Shown in pieces: positions 1 through 12,165 of a stretch of 64,000 bases of DNA. Each line of letters opens with the position of its first letter. Positions within the stretch are counted from its first letter, which is position 1. The stretch covers positions 6,235,501-6,299,500 of the forward strand of contig NW_018343982.1 of NCBI RefSeq assembly GCF_002099425.1, given 5' to 3'. A model generated the notes under the pieces. It made no database searches, was not told the DNA's origin, and saw nothing but the letters and a program-made list of their open reading frames with translations. The position numbers were made by a program, and so were the translations under genes. The stretch is from Phascolarctos cinereus (taxonomy: Eukaryota; Chordata; Mammalia; Diprotodontia; Phascolarctidae).

Positions 1-184
1 AAACGAATATCCACCCAGAGATGGTGACTGGATGATTGCACTAGCTAAAGAAAATGGAGTTTGGATGGACAACTGGGAAGGGCCAAAGACTCTGACCTTG
101 TGTGCTTGTTCAGTGGGGGAAATGTCTGTAATATCTTCTTTATAGCTTGGCACAAAAGAAACCACCAGGAGTCAAATGAGACTA

Positions 185-430
185 ATAACAATAATAACTG
201 ATTTTGCATAGCCTTTAAAATAAGTAAATTATTGTAAGAACATTTTATTCTTTGAGCTTCACAACAACTCTATGAGGTAGGTACTACAGGCGTTATCATA
301 CTTCTTTCACAATTGAGGGAAGAAGTTAATACTTGTCCAAAGTCATATAACTAGCTGACATTGGCGAAGGGATTTAACCCCAAAAAGAATTCAAGTCCAG
401 TCCTCTCTCCACAAATGTCACTTCATGGTG
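185..430 (+). repeat. MIR SINE
   Basis: Recognisable MIR order: CAACAACTCTATGAGGTAGG, then the remnants of the fraction ending in a degenerate (TTAACCCC) promoter-distal part. Old and diverged. Confidence 0.75.
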
Positions 431-599
431 GCTAGCATTCCTAAGCCTCTCTATCCCATCTAAGATCTCTTGAATGTTTGGGACTTGGAAAAAAACCCAT
501 AAAACTTCAAGTCAGAAAGTTTTCCTTAATACTGAGATGAAAACTTCCCATAACTACAACCCATTGACCACAGTTCTGCCCTCTGATCAAACACAATAA

Positions 600-780
600 T
601 AACAGCCTGTACCAATATGACACTGTCCTCATAACAGCCCACTGGCATAGAAAATACAGGTTAGCATCATCCCCATTTTACGGATGAGGAAACTAAGGAA
701 CAGAAACGTAAAATGATTTGTCTGAGGTCACACATAGCTATTAAATAGGAAAGCCAAGATATATACCTGATGCTTGTTTC
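600..780 (+). repeat. MIR SINE fragment
   Basis: Contains CCCCATTTTACGGATGAGGA and GAGGTCACACATAGCTATTA, the MIR core and neighbouring part. Confidence 0.7.
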
Positions 781-1114
781 ATTCTCCCACGGCTGCCCCA
801 TATAGGAGTCTACTATCGGGAGACTGCTCTGATCAATATGGGGGGGAAAAAAAGGCAGTGTTCTGCTTGAAGCCTGGAGGGAGTTAGTAACCAGTGACTT
901 TTCAGGGTTTGCCAAAACAAAGGTCCATTAAAAACCTGGGCTCTGGGCCTCCTTGGAACAATTCCACCACCTGCTGGTCAGAACGTTGCTCTTGCAGGCC
1001 ACCCTCTGCCTAAGGACAGAAGACTGGGAAAAAAATAATGATTTGCAATCATTTATCACTTTAAGGTTTACAAAAGGCTTTTATTACAAGCTAGGCTATA
1101 CAGGTACTCTTATT

Positions 1115-1325
1115 TCCAGAAGATATTGGGTCTGGAGGCAAACACCCTGGTTTTGAGTCTTACAAGCTATATGACCTTGGGCAAAATCACCTTGCCTCAA
1201 AGATTGAACTTCAGTTTCCTTCTTTGTAAAACAGTGATAAAAAATACTTGTACTGCCTGACCCTTAGGGTTGTTGTTAAGAAAGCATTATGTTAATATAA
1301 GCTATTATTATTATTATTATCATCA
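1115..1325 (-). repeat. MIR SINE
   Basis: Reverse MIR: TATGACCTTGGGCAA, then TCAGTTTCCTTCTTTGTAAA and GGGTTGTTGTTAAG. Ends in an (ATT)n run at about 1301-1320. Confidence 0.75.
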
Positions 1326-1569
1326 AATTCTTGCCTTAAATTCTGAAAGTCCACAGACAATAAACTGATTGAAAAAAATTGACTGAATAAAATATTTTAA
1401 AAGAAAATATTGTTTCCTTCACATTGAGGAACTGTTTATAGAATAAATTGAATAAATTCAATGACTCAGTCCATCCCAAATGGGGTAAAACCCAATTTGG
1501 ATGACGCATGATTACATAGGTTTGGATATAGTTTGGATTAAATTATATTACCTGAAACAGAACTCTGGG

Positions 1570-1735
1570 AGACTCTCAGAGGTAGAAGGGATTTCAGAGG
1601 CCATCTAGTCTATGTTCCTTTTCCATACAAAAAGTCCCTTTCCACATCCTTAACATACATGCCTAGACTCTACTTGAACATCTCCAAGAACAGGGAGCTC
1701 AACTACCTGTTGAAGAATCCCATTTCATTTAAAGA
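1570..1735 (-). repeat. CR1/L3 LINE 3' fragment
   Basis: Shares GAGGCCATCTAGTCTA and CTTGAACATCTCCAAGAACA with the antisense 3' end of vertebrate CR1/L3. 1740-2015 is AT-rich with nothing recognised. Confidence 0.55.
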
Positions 1736-2019
1736 TTTTTTTTTAATTGATGCCTTTTGTCTTTGGAAACTCCTGTTCTGGAAACTCCTCCTCCCTCTTT
1801 CAGATTGATTCCTCCTTTGTACAAAACAAAGGAAAATAATTAAGCTCAAACATGCAAGAGTTACGGCATCTGACAACATATAAAACTGCTCTGCTAGTTC
1901 CCTAAACTCTGAGGAGGGAGATATATTTAATTACCTCTTTTCCAGACCCTTCTTCGGTTTTTCAGTTACTCAGAATTTTCCTTCCCTTTAGTGATATTTT
2001 AATATACATTGTTGTAATA

Positions 2020-2335
2020 ATAACAATAATTGTTAGCACTTTAAGGTTATGTAATACTTCATATATTATGTTATATTATGTCATATTTTATACAATATAT
2101 GTTATAAAGCACTCTAAAGTTTGCAAAGCACTTTACATATGTTATCCCATAACAACTCTGGGAGGTAGGTATGGTTATTATTTCCATTTTACAGTGAAGG
2201 AAACTGATGCTGCTGAGAGCTGACATGGGATTCTTGTACAGAGTCACACAGCTGGTACACTTCTGAGCTCACGGTTGAACTGAGGTCTTCCTGACTCCAA
2301 GTCCAGGACTCTAGACACTGCCCAACCTAGTGTCA
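2020..2335 (+). repeat. MIR-type CORE-SINE
   Basis: TAGCACTTTAAGGTT, then CAACTCTGGGAGGTAGGT, TTTCCATTTTACAGTGAAGG and CAGAGTCACACAGCTGGTAC in MIR order, ending near GACACTGCCCAACCTAG. Confidence 0.75.
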
Positions 2336-2339
2336 TGGT

Positions 2340-2865
2340 ATATTTTGTTCTCCTGCTTTTTAAAACTCATCTCAACCTTCATTAATTCATATAAACTTCC
2401 CCATATTTCTCTGAGTTACTTTTATCATTTCTTACTACAAAACAATATGCAATTAAATCTATATACCCATAGTTTTTTCAGCTACTCTTTAATGAATGAG
2501 CACTCACTTTCTTTCTAGTTCTTTGCTACCACAAAGAGTGCTGTCTCTATAAATATTTTGGTATACAGGGAGTTACAAACTCTTAGTGTAATGGAACACC
2601 CTGTATAATGGACCTAGGTTTTTGCCTTTGGTTTTCTTGGGATATAGTTCAATAAGAGTTGATACCCAGAAGTGTTCCACAAATTTACAGTTTTACCAAC
2701 ATGAGTCTATGAGTGTGCTTGTCTTCCCACAGCCCCTCTATCAGCAATTGTTCTAACTTTTTGGCATCTTTGCTAAGTTGCAAGGTGTTGGTAAGATTTA
2801 ACCTTATAGTTGTTTTAATTTGCATTTTCTTACCATGGAACGTATTTTCATACAGTCACTTATAG
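2340..2865 (-). mobile_element. L1 fragment, ORF2 C-terminal region
   Basis: Antisense L1: the block around TTCTTTGCTACCACAAAGAG and the GTTGTTTTAATTTGCATTT box parallel the other L1 copies in the window but are more diverged. Broken and old. Confidence 0.7.
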
Positions 2866-2959
2866 TTTTTCCTTCAATCTTTCCCAACATTAGTTTCTTT
2901 TCCAATGAGCCTCATCTTTCCATTATGTGACCAAAGTATTTAAGCTTCAGTTTCAGAAT

Positions 2960-3310
2960 TTAACCTTTCAGTGAATAACTTGAATTAATTTTCTAAGTAT
3001 TGACTGATTTGACCTCTTTGCTGTCCAAGCAGCTGTCAAGTCCTGTGTAATCCTGATTGTGGCTCCTTGATTTTGAATTACGTATTTCTGGCCACTTGCA
3101 TCTTTTTCCTTGACTTGATAGTTCTGTAATTTGGCTGTACTGTTTCTTGGAATTTTTATTTGGGGATCTCTTTCCTGAGGTGATCGGTGGATTCCTTCAA
3201 TGCTTATTTTGCCCTCTGATTCCAGGATATCAGGGCAGTTTTCCTTGATAATTTCTTGAAAGATGCTGCCCAGGTCTTCCTTTTGATTCTGATTTTCAGG
3301 CAATCCCCCC
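2960..3310 (-). mobile_element. L1 ORF1 fragment
   Basis: The minus strand reads 111 codons that align with the L1 ORF1p RNA-binding and C-terminal domains: IFQEIIKENCPDILESEGKI, then IHRSPQERDPQIKIPRNSTA and ATIRITQDLTAAW. The whole ORF1 is not present. This is transposon coding matter, not a host gene. Confidence 0.85.
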
Positions 3311-3314
3311 CAAA

Positions 3315-3575
3315 ATAAAGTGAAAAATGGTATGCTTCAATCTGCATTCAGACTCCATCAATTTTTTCTCTGGATGTGCTTAGCATTTTCCATTACAAGT
3401 CTTTTGGAATTGTCTTAGATCATTGTATTGCCAGGAAAAGCTAAGTATTTTGCAGTTAATCATCACACAATATTGCTGTTAACTATGTACAATGTTCTCC
3501 TGGTTCTGCTCACTTCATTTAGCATCAGTTCATGTAAGTCTCTCCAGGTTTTTCTGAGAGCATCCTGCTTGCCAT
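3315..3575 (-). mobile_element. L1 3' region fragment
   Basis: Antisense L1 with TTTCTCTGGATGTGCTTAG and TGTTCTCCTGGTTCTGCTCA, the block that is repeated at 6590-6800, 19990-20180 and 18640-18730. Cut at about 3575 by a T-rich run that is the tail of the next L1. Confidence 0.75.
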
Positions 3576-3577
3576 TT

Positions 3578-4258
3578 CTTATTTATTTATTTATTTTTAA
3601 GATTTATTTATTTTTAGTTTTGAACATTCACTTTTATAAGATTCTGAGTTCTAAATTCTCTCCCCCTCCCCAAGATGGTATGCAATCTGATAGAGGCTAT
3701 CTATTCTTTCCAGGTTTTTCTAAAGTCTGCTTGCTCATCATTTCTTATGGAACAATGGTATTCCATTACATTCATATACCACAACTTGTTCAGCCATTCC
3801 GTAATTGATGGACATCCCCTCAATTTCCAATTCTTTGCCACCACAAAAAGAGCTGCTATAAATATTTTTCTACATGTGGGTCCTTTCCCCTCTTTTATGA
3901 TTTCTTTGGGATACAGACCTAGTAGTAGTGGCATTGCTGGGTCAAAGAGTATGCAAAGTTTGATTGTCCTTTGGGCATAGTTCCAAACTGCTCTCCAGAA
4001 TGGTTGGATCAATTCACAACTCCACCAACGGCGCATTAGTCTCCCAATTTTCCCACACTCTCTCCAACATTTGTCATTTTCCTTTTCTGTCACATTAACC
4101 AATTTGATAGGTGTGAGGTGGTACCTCAGAGTTGTTTTAATTTGTATTTCTTTAACCAATAGTGATTTAGAGAATTTTTTTTATAGTTGTCATAATCTTT
4201 AATGAAATTACTGTTTCCATGATTTGTTTTTTAGACCCATCCATTCTTTTAGGATTAA
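3578..4258 (-). mobile_element. L1, 5'-truncated, inserted in an older L1
   Basis: The (TTTA)n run at 3578-3620 is its poly(A) end on the minus strand. The minus strand then reads the ORF2p C-terminus, e.g. ENDKCWRECGKIGRLMRRWW, FDPAMPLLLGLYPKEI and LFVVAKNWKLRGCPSITEWL, as in mammalian L1. Truncated upstream of this point. Confidence 0.85.
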
Positions 4259-4261
4259 TTT

Positions 4262-6421
4262 TTTTTTCAGCCAAAGACAAGGTTTATTAGAACATCCATC
4301 TTAAAGAGTCTGAACATGGGTAAGAAGTTGCTAGATTTTAGGAATCTGAGCAGTGGCTAGATTATAAGAATCCCGGCAGTGGCTAGATTTTAAGAATCTG
4401 AGCATCTTAATGGAGACAAGGTAGACCTTATATACAGAAAGACTGTGGGAGGGACCTAGGAGTGGCCAGCAAGCTGGGGTGAACAGAACTCCTGGGACCT
4501 GTACCACATGGGCAAGGGAGAATGGAGCCTAGCTAGGATTAAGGGTGGGAAATGGCAAGGGGCCATAGGGAGGTGAAACAATGGAGGGGAGATTGGGTGT
4601 AGCCACAGTGAAAGGCCAGTTGATGGGATTATAGCCTTAGGCGAATGCCAGAGATTTGGCGATGTGGGAAAGTCCAGGGTTTTTCCTTTCTGGGGTCTAG
4701 ATCCCAACCCCTTCATTCCCCCCCTCAAACAAATGGGACCCAAATTCTTTTGGAGTAAGGGGTGAAGTTCTCAGCTTCTGAAACTGCTTCCTGCTGGCAA
4801 GGGGCTTAGAGCTGTCCCTGGCCTGAGAGGATAAAACAACCTTAGCTCTGTTTGGATTCAGATAATTCAGTTTTCCAACCATGAAGTATCAAATCTACCT
4901 CATAGCCAGACTCAGGAATAGCCAGGTGGGTAACATTCCCTTTCAAAGGAACATAATGGGGAAACTGAGTCAGGAGGATCCCATCTTAGACTGAGGCTAA
5001 AATTGTCCTCTCAGCTTTTCCCAATGCTGACTTCCCACCAGTATCACCTTCTCTGAGTAGCTTGTGGCATTTCTCTCGGATGGTGGATTATTGATTATCG
5101 ATGGATTATGACCCATCAGACAACTCAAAATCCCATGAGCTTTTACCTCAAACAGCAAGTTTTACTAGTCATAGCTTAGGAAAAACTTCTAGGATTTACA
5201 CCTCAAACTTAAATTTGTCCTGGTATAAAAAGCCAATCATTAGAGATTTCTATACACTTGCAAATTCTCAGCAAGCCACACATAACCCAAACAAACTTTT
5301 TGGCTATTTTATACATTAAAACAATAACCAACAATAGCTAAATTATTTTATTGGTAACCAAATTATGAAATGTTGCTTGACATAACGGATAGAAAGTTCA
5401 CCAATTCGAAACTTGAAACAAACCCATTACCATTCAGGTGACTTCAGTTTTGTTAAATGCACTTCCACATTACTTTACACAGAGAATCAACATCTCATCA
5501 TTAACAGTTAAAACTACAAATTTAAAAGAGAGTGCTTACCCAAGTTTGGAGGCTAGCTTCATCACCTTGAGCAGGATGTGCTGAACCTGGGTGATGCTTC
5601 CAGGCAAAGGTTGCCCTAGAACCCAAGGCAATTGCCAGGGGGGCCCACATGGGTAGCTGCTGCCCCTCCCCCCCTTCCTTTCCCAGGTGGGGGAGAGCGA
5701 AATCAGAAGTGAGGGGTAAAGGGTGAAACTCTCTTCTCCTACGAGAGGGGTTAACAGACACCCTCTTGGCTCAAGTGAAGGGAGTGACCAGGTTGTACAG
5801 GTATTTCAAAACTTCTTAATGATCAACCACAAAACCTCCAGAATATGCCAAGATATTTTTAGCTGTTCTAACTTTCCATGTAACCTCCATGAAGGAGGAT
5901 TCAGAGGTGCAGAGAGAAGGGAGTAAGTAAGCCTCAGGGAACCAAAAAGCAACTGCAGTTTTCCCCAATTCCCTAGCGCGGAGGGAATTAACAGAATTGA
6001 ACCCACGCTTCCAGATAGGGCATCCATCCTTGTCCTCTACGCTGCAGAAGGTGTACCCAGGTCCATGGCCTTCAACCGGCCCAGTGGACTGAGAGCCTGA
6101 GAGCATCAGGCTGAGTGCCAGACAACCTCGCAACTGTCTGCCAGAAAATCACCTCCAAGCCTTGATGCTTGGAGGGCAACCCTGATGTCAGAGTAAGAAA
6201 GGAGGGAGAAGAGGCTTACATACCTTCCAATCTTGGCTGGAGAAGAACTTGGGGTTGGGCAGTTTCCTCATATGGGCCACCAAAATGATGCGGTTTAAGG
6301 GTGCAGGGGTACTGGGACCCCAAAATCACAACACAAATCATATTGGGCAGACTTTTAAGGAGTCTGAACATGGATAAGCAGTTGCTAGATTTTAGGAATC
6401 TGAGCAGCGGCTAGATTATAA
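4262..6421 (-). mobile_element. Broken ERV fossil, gammaretrovirus-like (ERV1 type)
   Basis: Read on the minus strand: a leader after CA| with TTTGGTGGCCCATATGAGG at 6266-6285, resembling an ERV1 primer-binding region; a splice-donor-like GTATGTAAG at about 6220; a purine tract GAGGGGGGGAA at 4716-4726 followed by TGAAGG as the start of an LTR; a TATA-like TATATAAGG near 4430; AATAAA near 4290 and an A-run at 4262-4268. A 62-bp direct repeat lies at both ends (4307-4368 and 6361-6422; I count three differences). About 2.2 kb in all, so most of the internal region is absent and no gag, pol or env domain could be recognised. It is broken. It may be a retroposed transcript or a rearranged provirus. 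Confidence 0.55.
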
Positions 6422-7262
6422 GATTTTCAGTTCTAAATTTTTTTCTCTCTCCCTCTCCTCCCCACTCCACAAGAGGGCATGCAATCTGATATAGGTTGTA
6501 CATGTACAACCATATTACACATATTTCCACATTAGTCATGTTGTGAAAGAAGAATCAGAACAAAAGAAAAAAAAAAGGGAAAATAGTGTGCTTCAATCTG
6601 CATTTAGACTCCATAGTGCTTTCTCTGGATGCGGATAGTATACTCCATCTTGAGTCTTTTGGAACTGTCTTAGATCATTGTATTGTTGAGAAGACCTGAG
6701 TCTATCAGAGTTGGTCATCCCACAGTGTTGCTGTTGTTGTGTACAATGTTCTCCAGTTCTGCTCACTTCACTTTGCATTAGTTCATGTAAGTCTTTCCAG
6801 ATTTATCTGAAGTCTGCCTGTTCATCATTTCTTATAGAACAATAGTATTCCGTTACATCCATATACCACAACTTGTTCAGCCATTCCCCAATTGATAGGC
6901 ATCCCCTCAGATTCCAATTCTTTGCCACCACAAAAAAAGCTTCTATAAATCCTTTTCTACATGTGGGTCCTTTCCTCTTTTTTATGATCTCTTTGGGATA
7001 TAGACCTAGTAGTGGTATTGCTAGATCAAAGAGCATACACAGTTTGGCTGCCCTTTGGGCATAGTTCCAAATTGCTCTCCAGAATGGTTGGATCAGTTCA
7101 CAACTCCACCAACAATGCATTAGTGTTTCAATTTTCCCACCTCTTTTCCAACATTTATCATTTTCTTTTTTTGTCATATAGCCAATTTGATAGGTGTGAG
7201 GTGGTACCTCACAGTTGTTTTAATGTGAATTTCTCTAATCAATAGTGATTTAGAGCACCAAA
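6422..7262 (-). mobile_element. L1, 5'-truncated (ORF2 C-terminus and 3' UTR)
   Basis: Minus strand reads ENDKCWKRGGKIETLMHCWW, IPLLGLYPKEIIKKRKGPTC and VAKNWNLRGCLSIGEWLNKL, i.e. L1 ORF2p C-terminus, with the CCCTCTCCTCCCC 3' UTR tract at about 6450. Close in sequence to the copies at 3578 and 19742. Confidence 0.85.
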
Positions 7263-8027
7263 TAATTTTTCATCTTTGTTTCAAAGGTCCTTTATTGAAC
7301 ATAATTTTTACAGTGTTATGATTGGTAAAACATATTTAATATTTCTACTTTCCTACATTTATTTGTGACATCTTTATTCCTTAATAGATTATCACTTTTT
7401 GCAAAGGTGGCATATGCAGTTGAGAAATATATGTGCACACGTGTTTAAACACACATATTCTAAAATTATCTTCCAGTCAATTTCTTTTTTGCTTATTATT
7501 TGGTTAGATATATTAAGAGTTTTACTGTCTTTCTCCTTACAACTCATTTAACTTTTCCTTTAAGAATTTAAATTCTTATGACATTTGGAGCATATATATT
7601 TAGCACTGATTTTAACTATGGTACCTTTCAGCAAAACGCCTACTTTTGCTGTTGCTTTGTCTGAGACCATAATTGCTACCTGTGAATTTTTTATTTCAGC
7701 TGAAGTATAACAGATTTTGTTCCAGCCACTTATTTTAACTGTGTGCATCTTTCTGTCTTGTGTTTCCTGTAAATATCATATTGTTGGATTCTGCTTTCTA
7801 ATCCAATCTGGTAAACTCTATTTCATGGGTGAATTCATCCTATTCACATTCACACTTATGACTATTAATTGTGTATTTCCTTCCACCATATTCTTTTTCA
7901 CTTCTCTTTATTTCTCATCCACTCTTTAAGAGTTTGTTTTGCTTGAGACTAATCCCTCACTTAATATTCTGTCTCTTTTATTCTCTTTTTCCTCCTGTTG
8001 AATGAAATGCATTTCTGTACTCAACTC

Positions 8028-8066
<39 letters not shown>

Positions 8067-9990
8067 GCGCACGCCCGCATGCATTTATCCTTCCCCTTTT
8101 TTGGACAAATTCACATGAGTGAGGTTCAAATGTCACCGGCTTCCCCTATCCTTTCTTCCTTGTCTGTATAGTTTTTTTCTTGAGTACTTTAATTATGTGG
8201 GATCATATTCTTCTTCTCCCCCACTGTATTTCTCTACTCCTCCCTTTCCATTCTTCTTTTAAAAGCATCAAAACATAAGAGAAGCCCTCCCAGATCTTTT
8301 GTCTAATTAGATTCCCTCTGTGTTCCTGGATGATGACAAAGTTCGGAGGGGATGCATGTATCACCTCCTCATATTAGAATATAAATAGCTTACTCTTGTT
8401 TAGTCTCTCAGGACTGCTTGCTCACATTTGCCTTTTTAGGCTTCTCTTGCTGCCTGTGTTTGAATTCTAAACTTTCTATTCAGCTCTGGTCTTTTCAACA
8501 GGAATGCTTGTAAGTCTTCGACTTTAATGAGATCCATTTTCACCCCTATTAATATAATTAGGCTCAGTTTCTCTGGGTAATTTATTCTTTGTTGTAAGTT
8601 TAGCTCTTTTGCATTCTGGAATGTTATTCCGTGCACTCTGGTCCTTCCCAATGACTGCTAAATCTTGTGTGAGTCTGTTGTTCCTCTATACTTGAATCCT
8701 TCCTTTCTGGCTTCTTGTAGCATTTTTGCTTTGACCTGGAAGTTCCAGATGTTGGCCATCCTGTTCCTCGGGATTTTCATTTTGGGGTTTCTTTCTGGAG
8801 GAGATTGATGAATTCTATTTCTTCTTTGCTCTCTAGTTCTAAGACATTTGAACACTTTTTTTGCTATTTCTTGAAATATAGTGCCTAAGTTCTTTTTTTC
8901 TTTTCTTTTTTAAGTCACAGCTTTCAGGTAGTCCAATGACTCTTAAGTGACCTCTCTTCAATCTATTTTTCAGGTCAGTTGTTTTTGCTATGAAATATCT
9001 TACATTTCCTTTATGTGTTGTTTTTACTTTTTTTAAACATTTCTTGTTTTATATAGTAATTAGCTTCTTATTTAGTCAGTACTAATTGTGGGGGGGGATT
9101 TATTTTCCCCCTTGGTTAAAGTTTTGTACTTCTTGTTCCAAGCTGTTAATGCTCTTTCCAAATCTTTCTTCCATAGCTCTTACTGTTTCCTTTTTTTTAA
9201 CTCTAGCACTCTCATTTGGTTTTTAAAATGTTTTAGTATGCTTTTTTAAAAAAAAAACCTCTTGTTTATTCTCTTCCAGAATTCTGTCTGGACTTGTGTA
9301 CTAGGTGTGCTTTTCTTTGAGGCTTTGCCTGTAGATATTTTCAAGTCATGTTTTTCTTTTGGGTTTCTGTCTTAGGCATCCCTGTTATGATAACAGCTCT
9401 TTATGGTGGGATTCTTTTTTTGGTTTGTTCATTTGTCCAGCCTACTTCTTGACTCTGTGTGACTTTATATTAGGGCATGGTTCTGTACATTTATGGGGGA
9501 AATGTCTTGGGTCCTTTTGCTTCTTTCTTGGGATACTGAGCGTTATGTTATTCCAGGATCTCAAGGACAGTTCAGACAGGGGACTTATAAGCTTTCAATG
9601 TTCCCAAAGTGGTGAGATCTGAGACAAAGTCCAATATTACACTCCTAGTCTGAGCTTAGCAAATTTCTGACCCAGATTTGGATTTGAGCAATACTTCTGT
9701 GGACCTGTCCCGAGTTGGAAGTTCCAATAGACTGCTACTGGACTCAGCCACTATTGGCCATCTTGAATGCACTGTGCGTTCAGAGCAAGGGAACTTCAGG
9801 CTCCCCTTAATCTTGCTCTGGTGCACAGCCTCAGTTCTTAATTCCTTTGGCTCCTCATAGCGCATTACTGTCCAGATACCATTCCCAGGATCCACAGACC
9901 TCTGTCTCCCTAAGCCAACCTAGCCTAGAAAAATGATTTACTATGATTTTTTCCCTTGGATTTTCCAATCAAGAATTGGTCTAATGTGTT
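7263..9990 (-). mobile_element. L1/HAL1-like element with ORF1 remnant
   Basis: Minus strand at 8436-8855 reads ORF1p C-terminal domain in two frames: NRIHQSPPERNPKMKIPRNR, then INYPEKLSLIILIGVKMDLI. Downstream of it (7263-8430) come TTGTTGGATTCTGCTTTCTA-type motifs known from L1M/HAL1, and no ORF2 domain was recognised there, which suggests a HAL1-like body. 8900-9990 looks like the ORF1 start and 5' UTR of the same element. Contains a (TG)n microsatellite at 8032-8059. Confidence 0.6.
8032..8059. repeat. (TG)n microsatellite
   Basis: About 14 TG units followed by TATGTATGTGCGCACG. Confidence 0.9.
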
Positions 9991-10027
9991 TTCTAGATCT
10001 TTGGGAGATGTGTTGGAGGAGCTACAC

Positions 10028-10231
10028 CAGGGGTGGGGAACCTGCGACTTTAAGCCACATGTGGCCCTCTAGATACTCAAGCATGGCTTTTTGACTGAAT
10101 CCAAACTTCACAAAACAAGTCCCCTTAACAAAAGGATTTATTCTGTAAAACTTGGACTCGTTCAAAAGACCATACCCGAGGACCCAGAAGGCCACGTGTG
10201 TCCTAAAGGCTGCAGGTTCTCTATTCCCGAG
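10028..10231. mobile_element. hAT-type MITE with terminal inverted repeats
   Basis: Begins CAGGGGTGGGGAACCTGCG and ends with a decayed inverted copy (GCAGGTTCTCTATTCCC). The interior is also partly palindromic, with AAGCCACATGTGGCCCTCTA facing GAAGGCCACGTGTGTCC. No transposase. Inserted at the end of the L1-like block. Confidence 0.75.
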
Positions 10232-10259
10232 GTAGACTATACTTCTTTCTGCTACTCCA

Positions 10260-12165
10260 CTATTTTGGTTCTGTCCCAACCTTAACCCTATTGCACACAC
10301 ATTCTTTTCAAATCCATTGTCTCTTTGTACTATTCTGCTCACGCCTTGTCAAATCCAGATTATTGCCAACATATACCTCCTGTATCCCTATCTGAATGGT
10401 GCCTAAGGAAGTCACACAACCATACTGATTGCAACCACCACAAATTTATATCACCTAATCTTAACTGGAACCTCATTACAGTAAGGAAATCATTTTATCC
10501 TTCCTCAATGGGCTATTATATTCCCCAGAGCAACTGTTCAAAATGTTTTCTTCTATCCACAAATTCCCCCAACAACTCTCTATCGACCTCTGTCTCAGCT
10601 CCTTTCCTTTACTGAGGAAATAGAGGCTATTTATAAGCTATTATTTCTTCTCTACTCAGTATCACCCCCATTCTCTCCTCCTTTATTCCAGTCTCTCCTG
10701 AAAAGGTGGTCAAGTGCCTTTGATTGATACCATCCCCTCCAGCAATCATTTCCTCTGAAGCTAATCCTCCATTTCTCCCTATCCAATGGCTCCTCCACTG
10801 CTGCCCGTGTTCCCAGGTTTCTCTCATCCAAAAAAAAACCCCCCAAAACCCAAACACACACAGACACACAGACAGACATGCAACTTTCTCTTGACATTTC
10901 CATACCTTCAAGCTATAAAGTTTGCTATCACAAACTCCTAGAAAAAATTATCTACAATTATTACTTATAACTCCTCTCCCTTTATTCACTTGCAAATTAG
11001 CTATAGACCTAATCATTCACTCAAACTGTTATCTCCATAGTTACTAGCCTTTTTCCATCTTCAATTTTCTTGACCTCTTTGCAGCATTTGACACTACAGA
11101 ACACCTCTTCCTCCTGGTTACTCTTTCCTCTGTGGGCTTTTGTGACTGTTTTCTCTTGGTTCTCCTTCAACTTGTCTGACCACTCTTTGTCTGTCTCCTT
11201 TGCTAGATCATGATCCATGTACCTCTCTCTTACCATGGGTGGACCCCAGGGCTCTTCTCTCCTTGCACCTTCTCCCTTGGTTATCTTATCAGCTTCCATG
11301 GGTTTAATTATTCTTTCTATGTAGATGTTTGTTGCTGTTCAGTAGTATCCAACTCTTCATGACCATGTATGGGCTTTTCTTGGCAAAGATTCTGGAGCAG
11401 TTTGCCATCTTTCTCCAGTGGATTAAGGCAAACATAGATTAAGTGACTTGCCCCGGGTTACACAGCTAATAAGTGTCAGTGGCCCAGATTTAAATTCCTA
11501 TTTTCCTGACTGGAGGCTGAGCACTCCATCCACAGAGCCATCTAGCAGCTGTGGGTAGATGACTCTCTAATTTATATGTCCATTCTTCCTCTCAGATCCA
11601 GTTCCCTCCCATCCCTTATCATCTTCCTAACTGGACATTTCCAACTAGATGTCTCATAGGCATTTCAAATGAAACATGTCCAAAACAGAATGCATTATTT
11701 TTTCCTCAAAACCTGCTCTTCTTCCTAATAGCCTATTCTGTCAAGGATACCACTGTCCTACCAGTCAGGTTTGTAACCTCATAGTTGTCTTTGACTGGTC
11801 ACTCTCCTTCAATGCACAAATCAGTCAGATGCAAAGTCTTGCCAGTTCTCACTCTGATCTCTCTCACATTTGTTCCTGACTCTCTACTTAAATGGTGACA
11901 ACACTAGTTTAGCCCCTTATCACTTCTTGCCTGGATGATTGCAAAAGCAGTCTGTTCAGCCTCTGGACTTCAAGTTTCTCCTCCATTTCATCCTCTATGA
12001 AGCTGCCAAAGAGGTCTGACTGTGTCACTCCCATGCTCAAAAAGCTCCAGTGGCTCCTTATTCCAGCTAGGATAAAATATAACATCCTCTAGAATTTAAA
12101 GCTCTTCACAGTCTGGCTCCAGCCATGGAGCACAGTGCTTAATAAATTCTTGTTTTTTAATTGAT
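10260..12165 (+). mobile_element. L2/CR1-clade LINE, ORF2 and 3' end
   Basis: Degenerate ORF2: TTTGCAGCATTTGACACTAC, GGTGGACCCCAGGGCTCTTC, CAAAACAGAATGCATTATTT and AGCTCCAGTGGCTCCTTAT come in the order of L2-clade reverse transcriptase and C-terminal sequence; ends CACAGTGCTTAATAAATTC. Interrupted by a SINE at 11325-11555. Includes a CA/CAGA-rich run at 10850-10880. Confidence 0.75.
11325..11555 (-). mobile_element. Marsupial CORE-SINE inserted in the LINE
   Basis: Antisense: TCCAACTCTTCATGACC, TTTTCTTGGCAAAGATTCTG, GTTACACAGCTAATAAGTGT and CCATCCACAGAGCCATCTAG. Same family as 15862-16095 and 23450-23692. Confidence 0.8.

Noticed and set aside
2968-4159. Minus-strand frames of 111 and 152 codons as new genes
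   Set aside because: They are L1 ORF1p and ORF2p C-terminal remnants.
5522-6133. Frames of 67-105 codons inside the ERV fossil as viral genes
   Set aside because: No gag, pol or env motif recognised; overlapping frames on both strands.
6803-7177. 124-codon minus-strand frame as a host gene
   Set aside because: L1 ORF2p C-terminus, nearly the same as the one at 3.7-4.2 kb.
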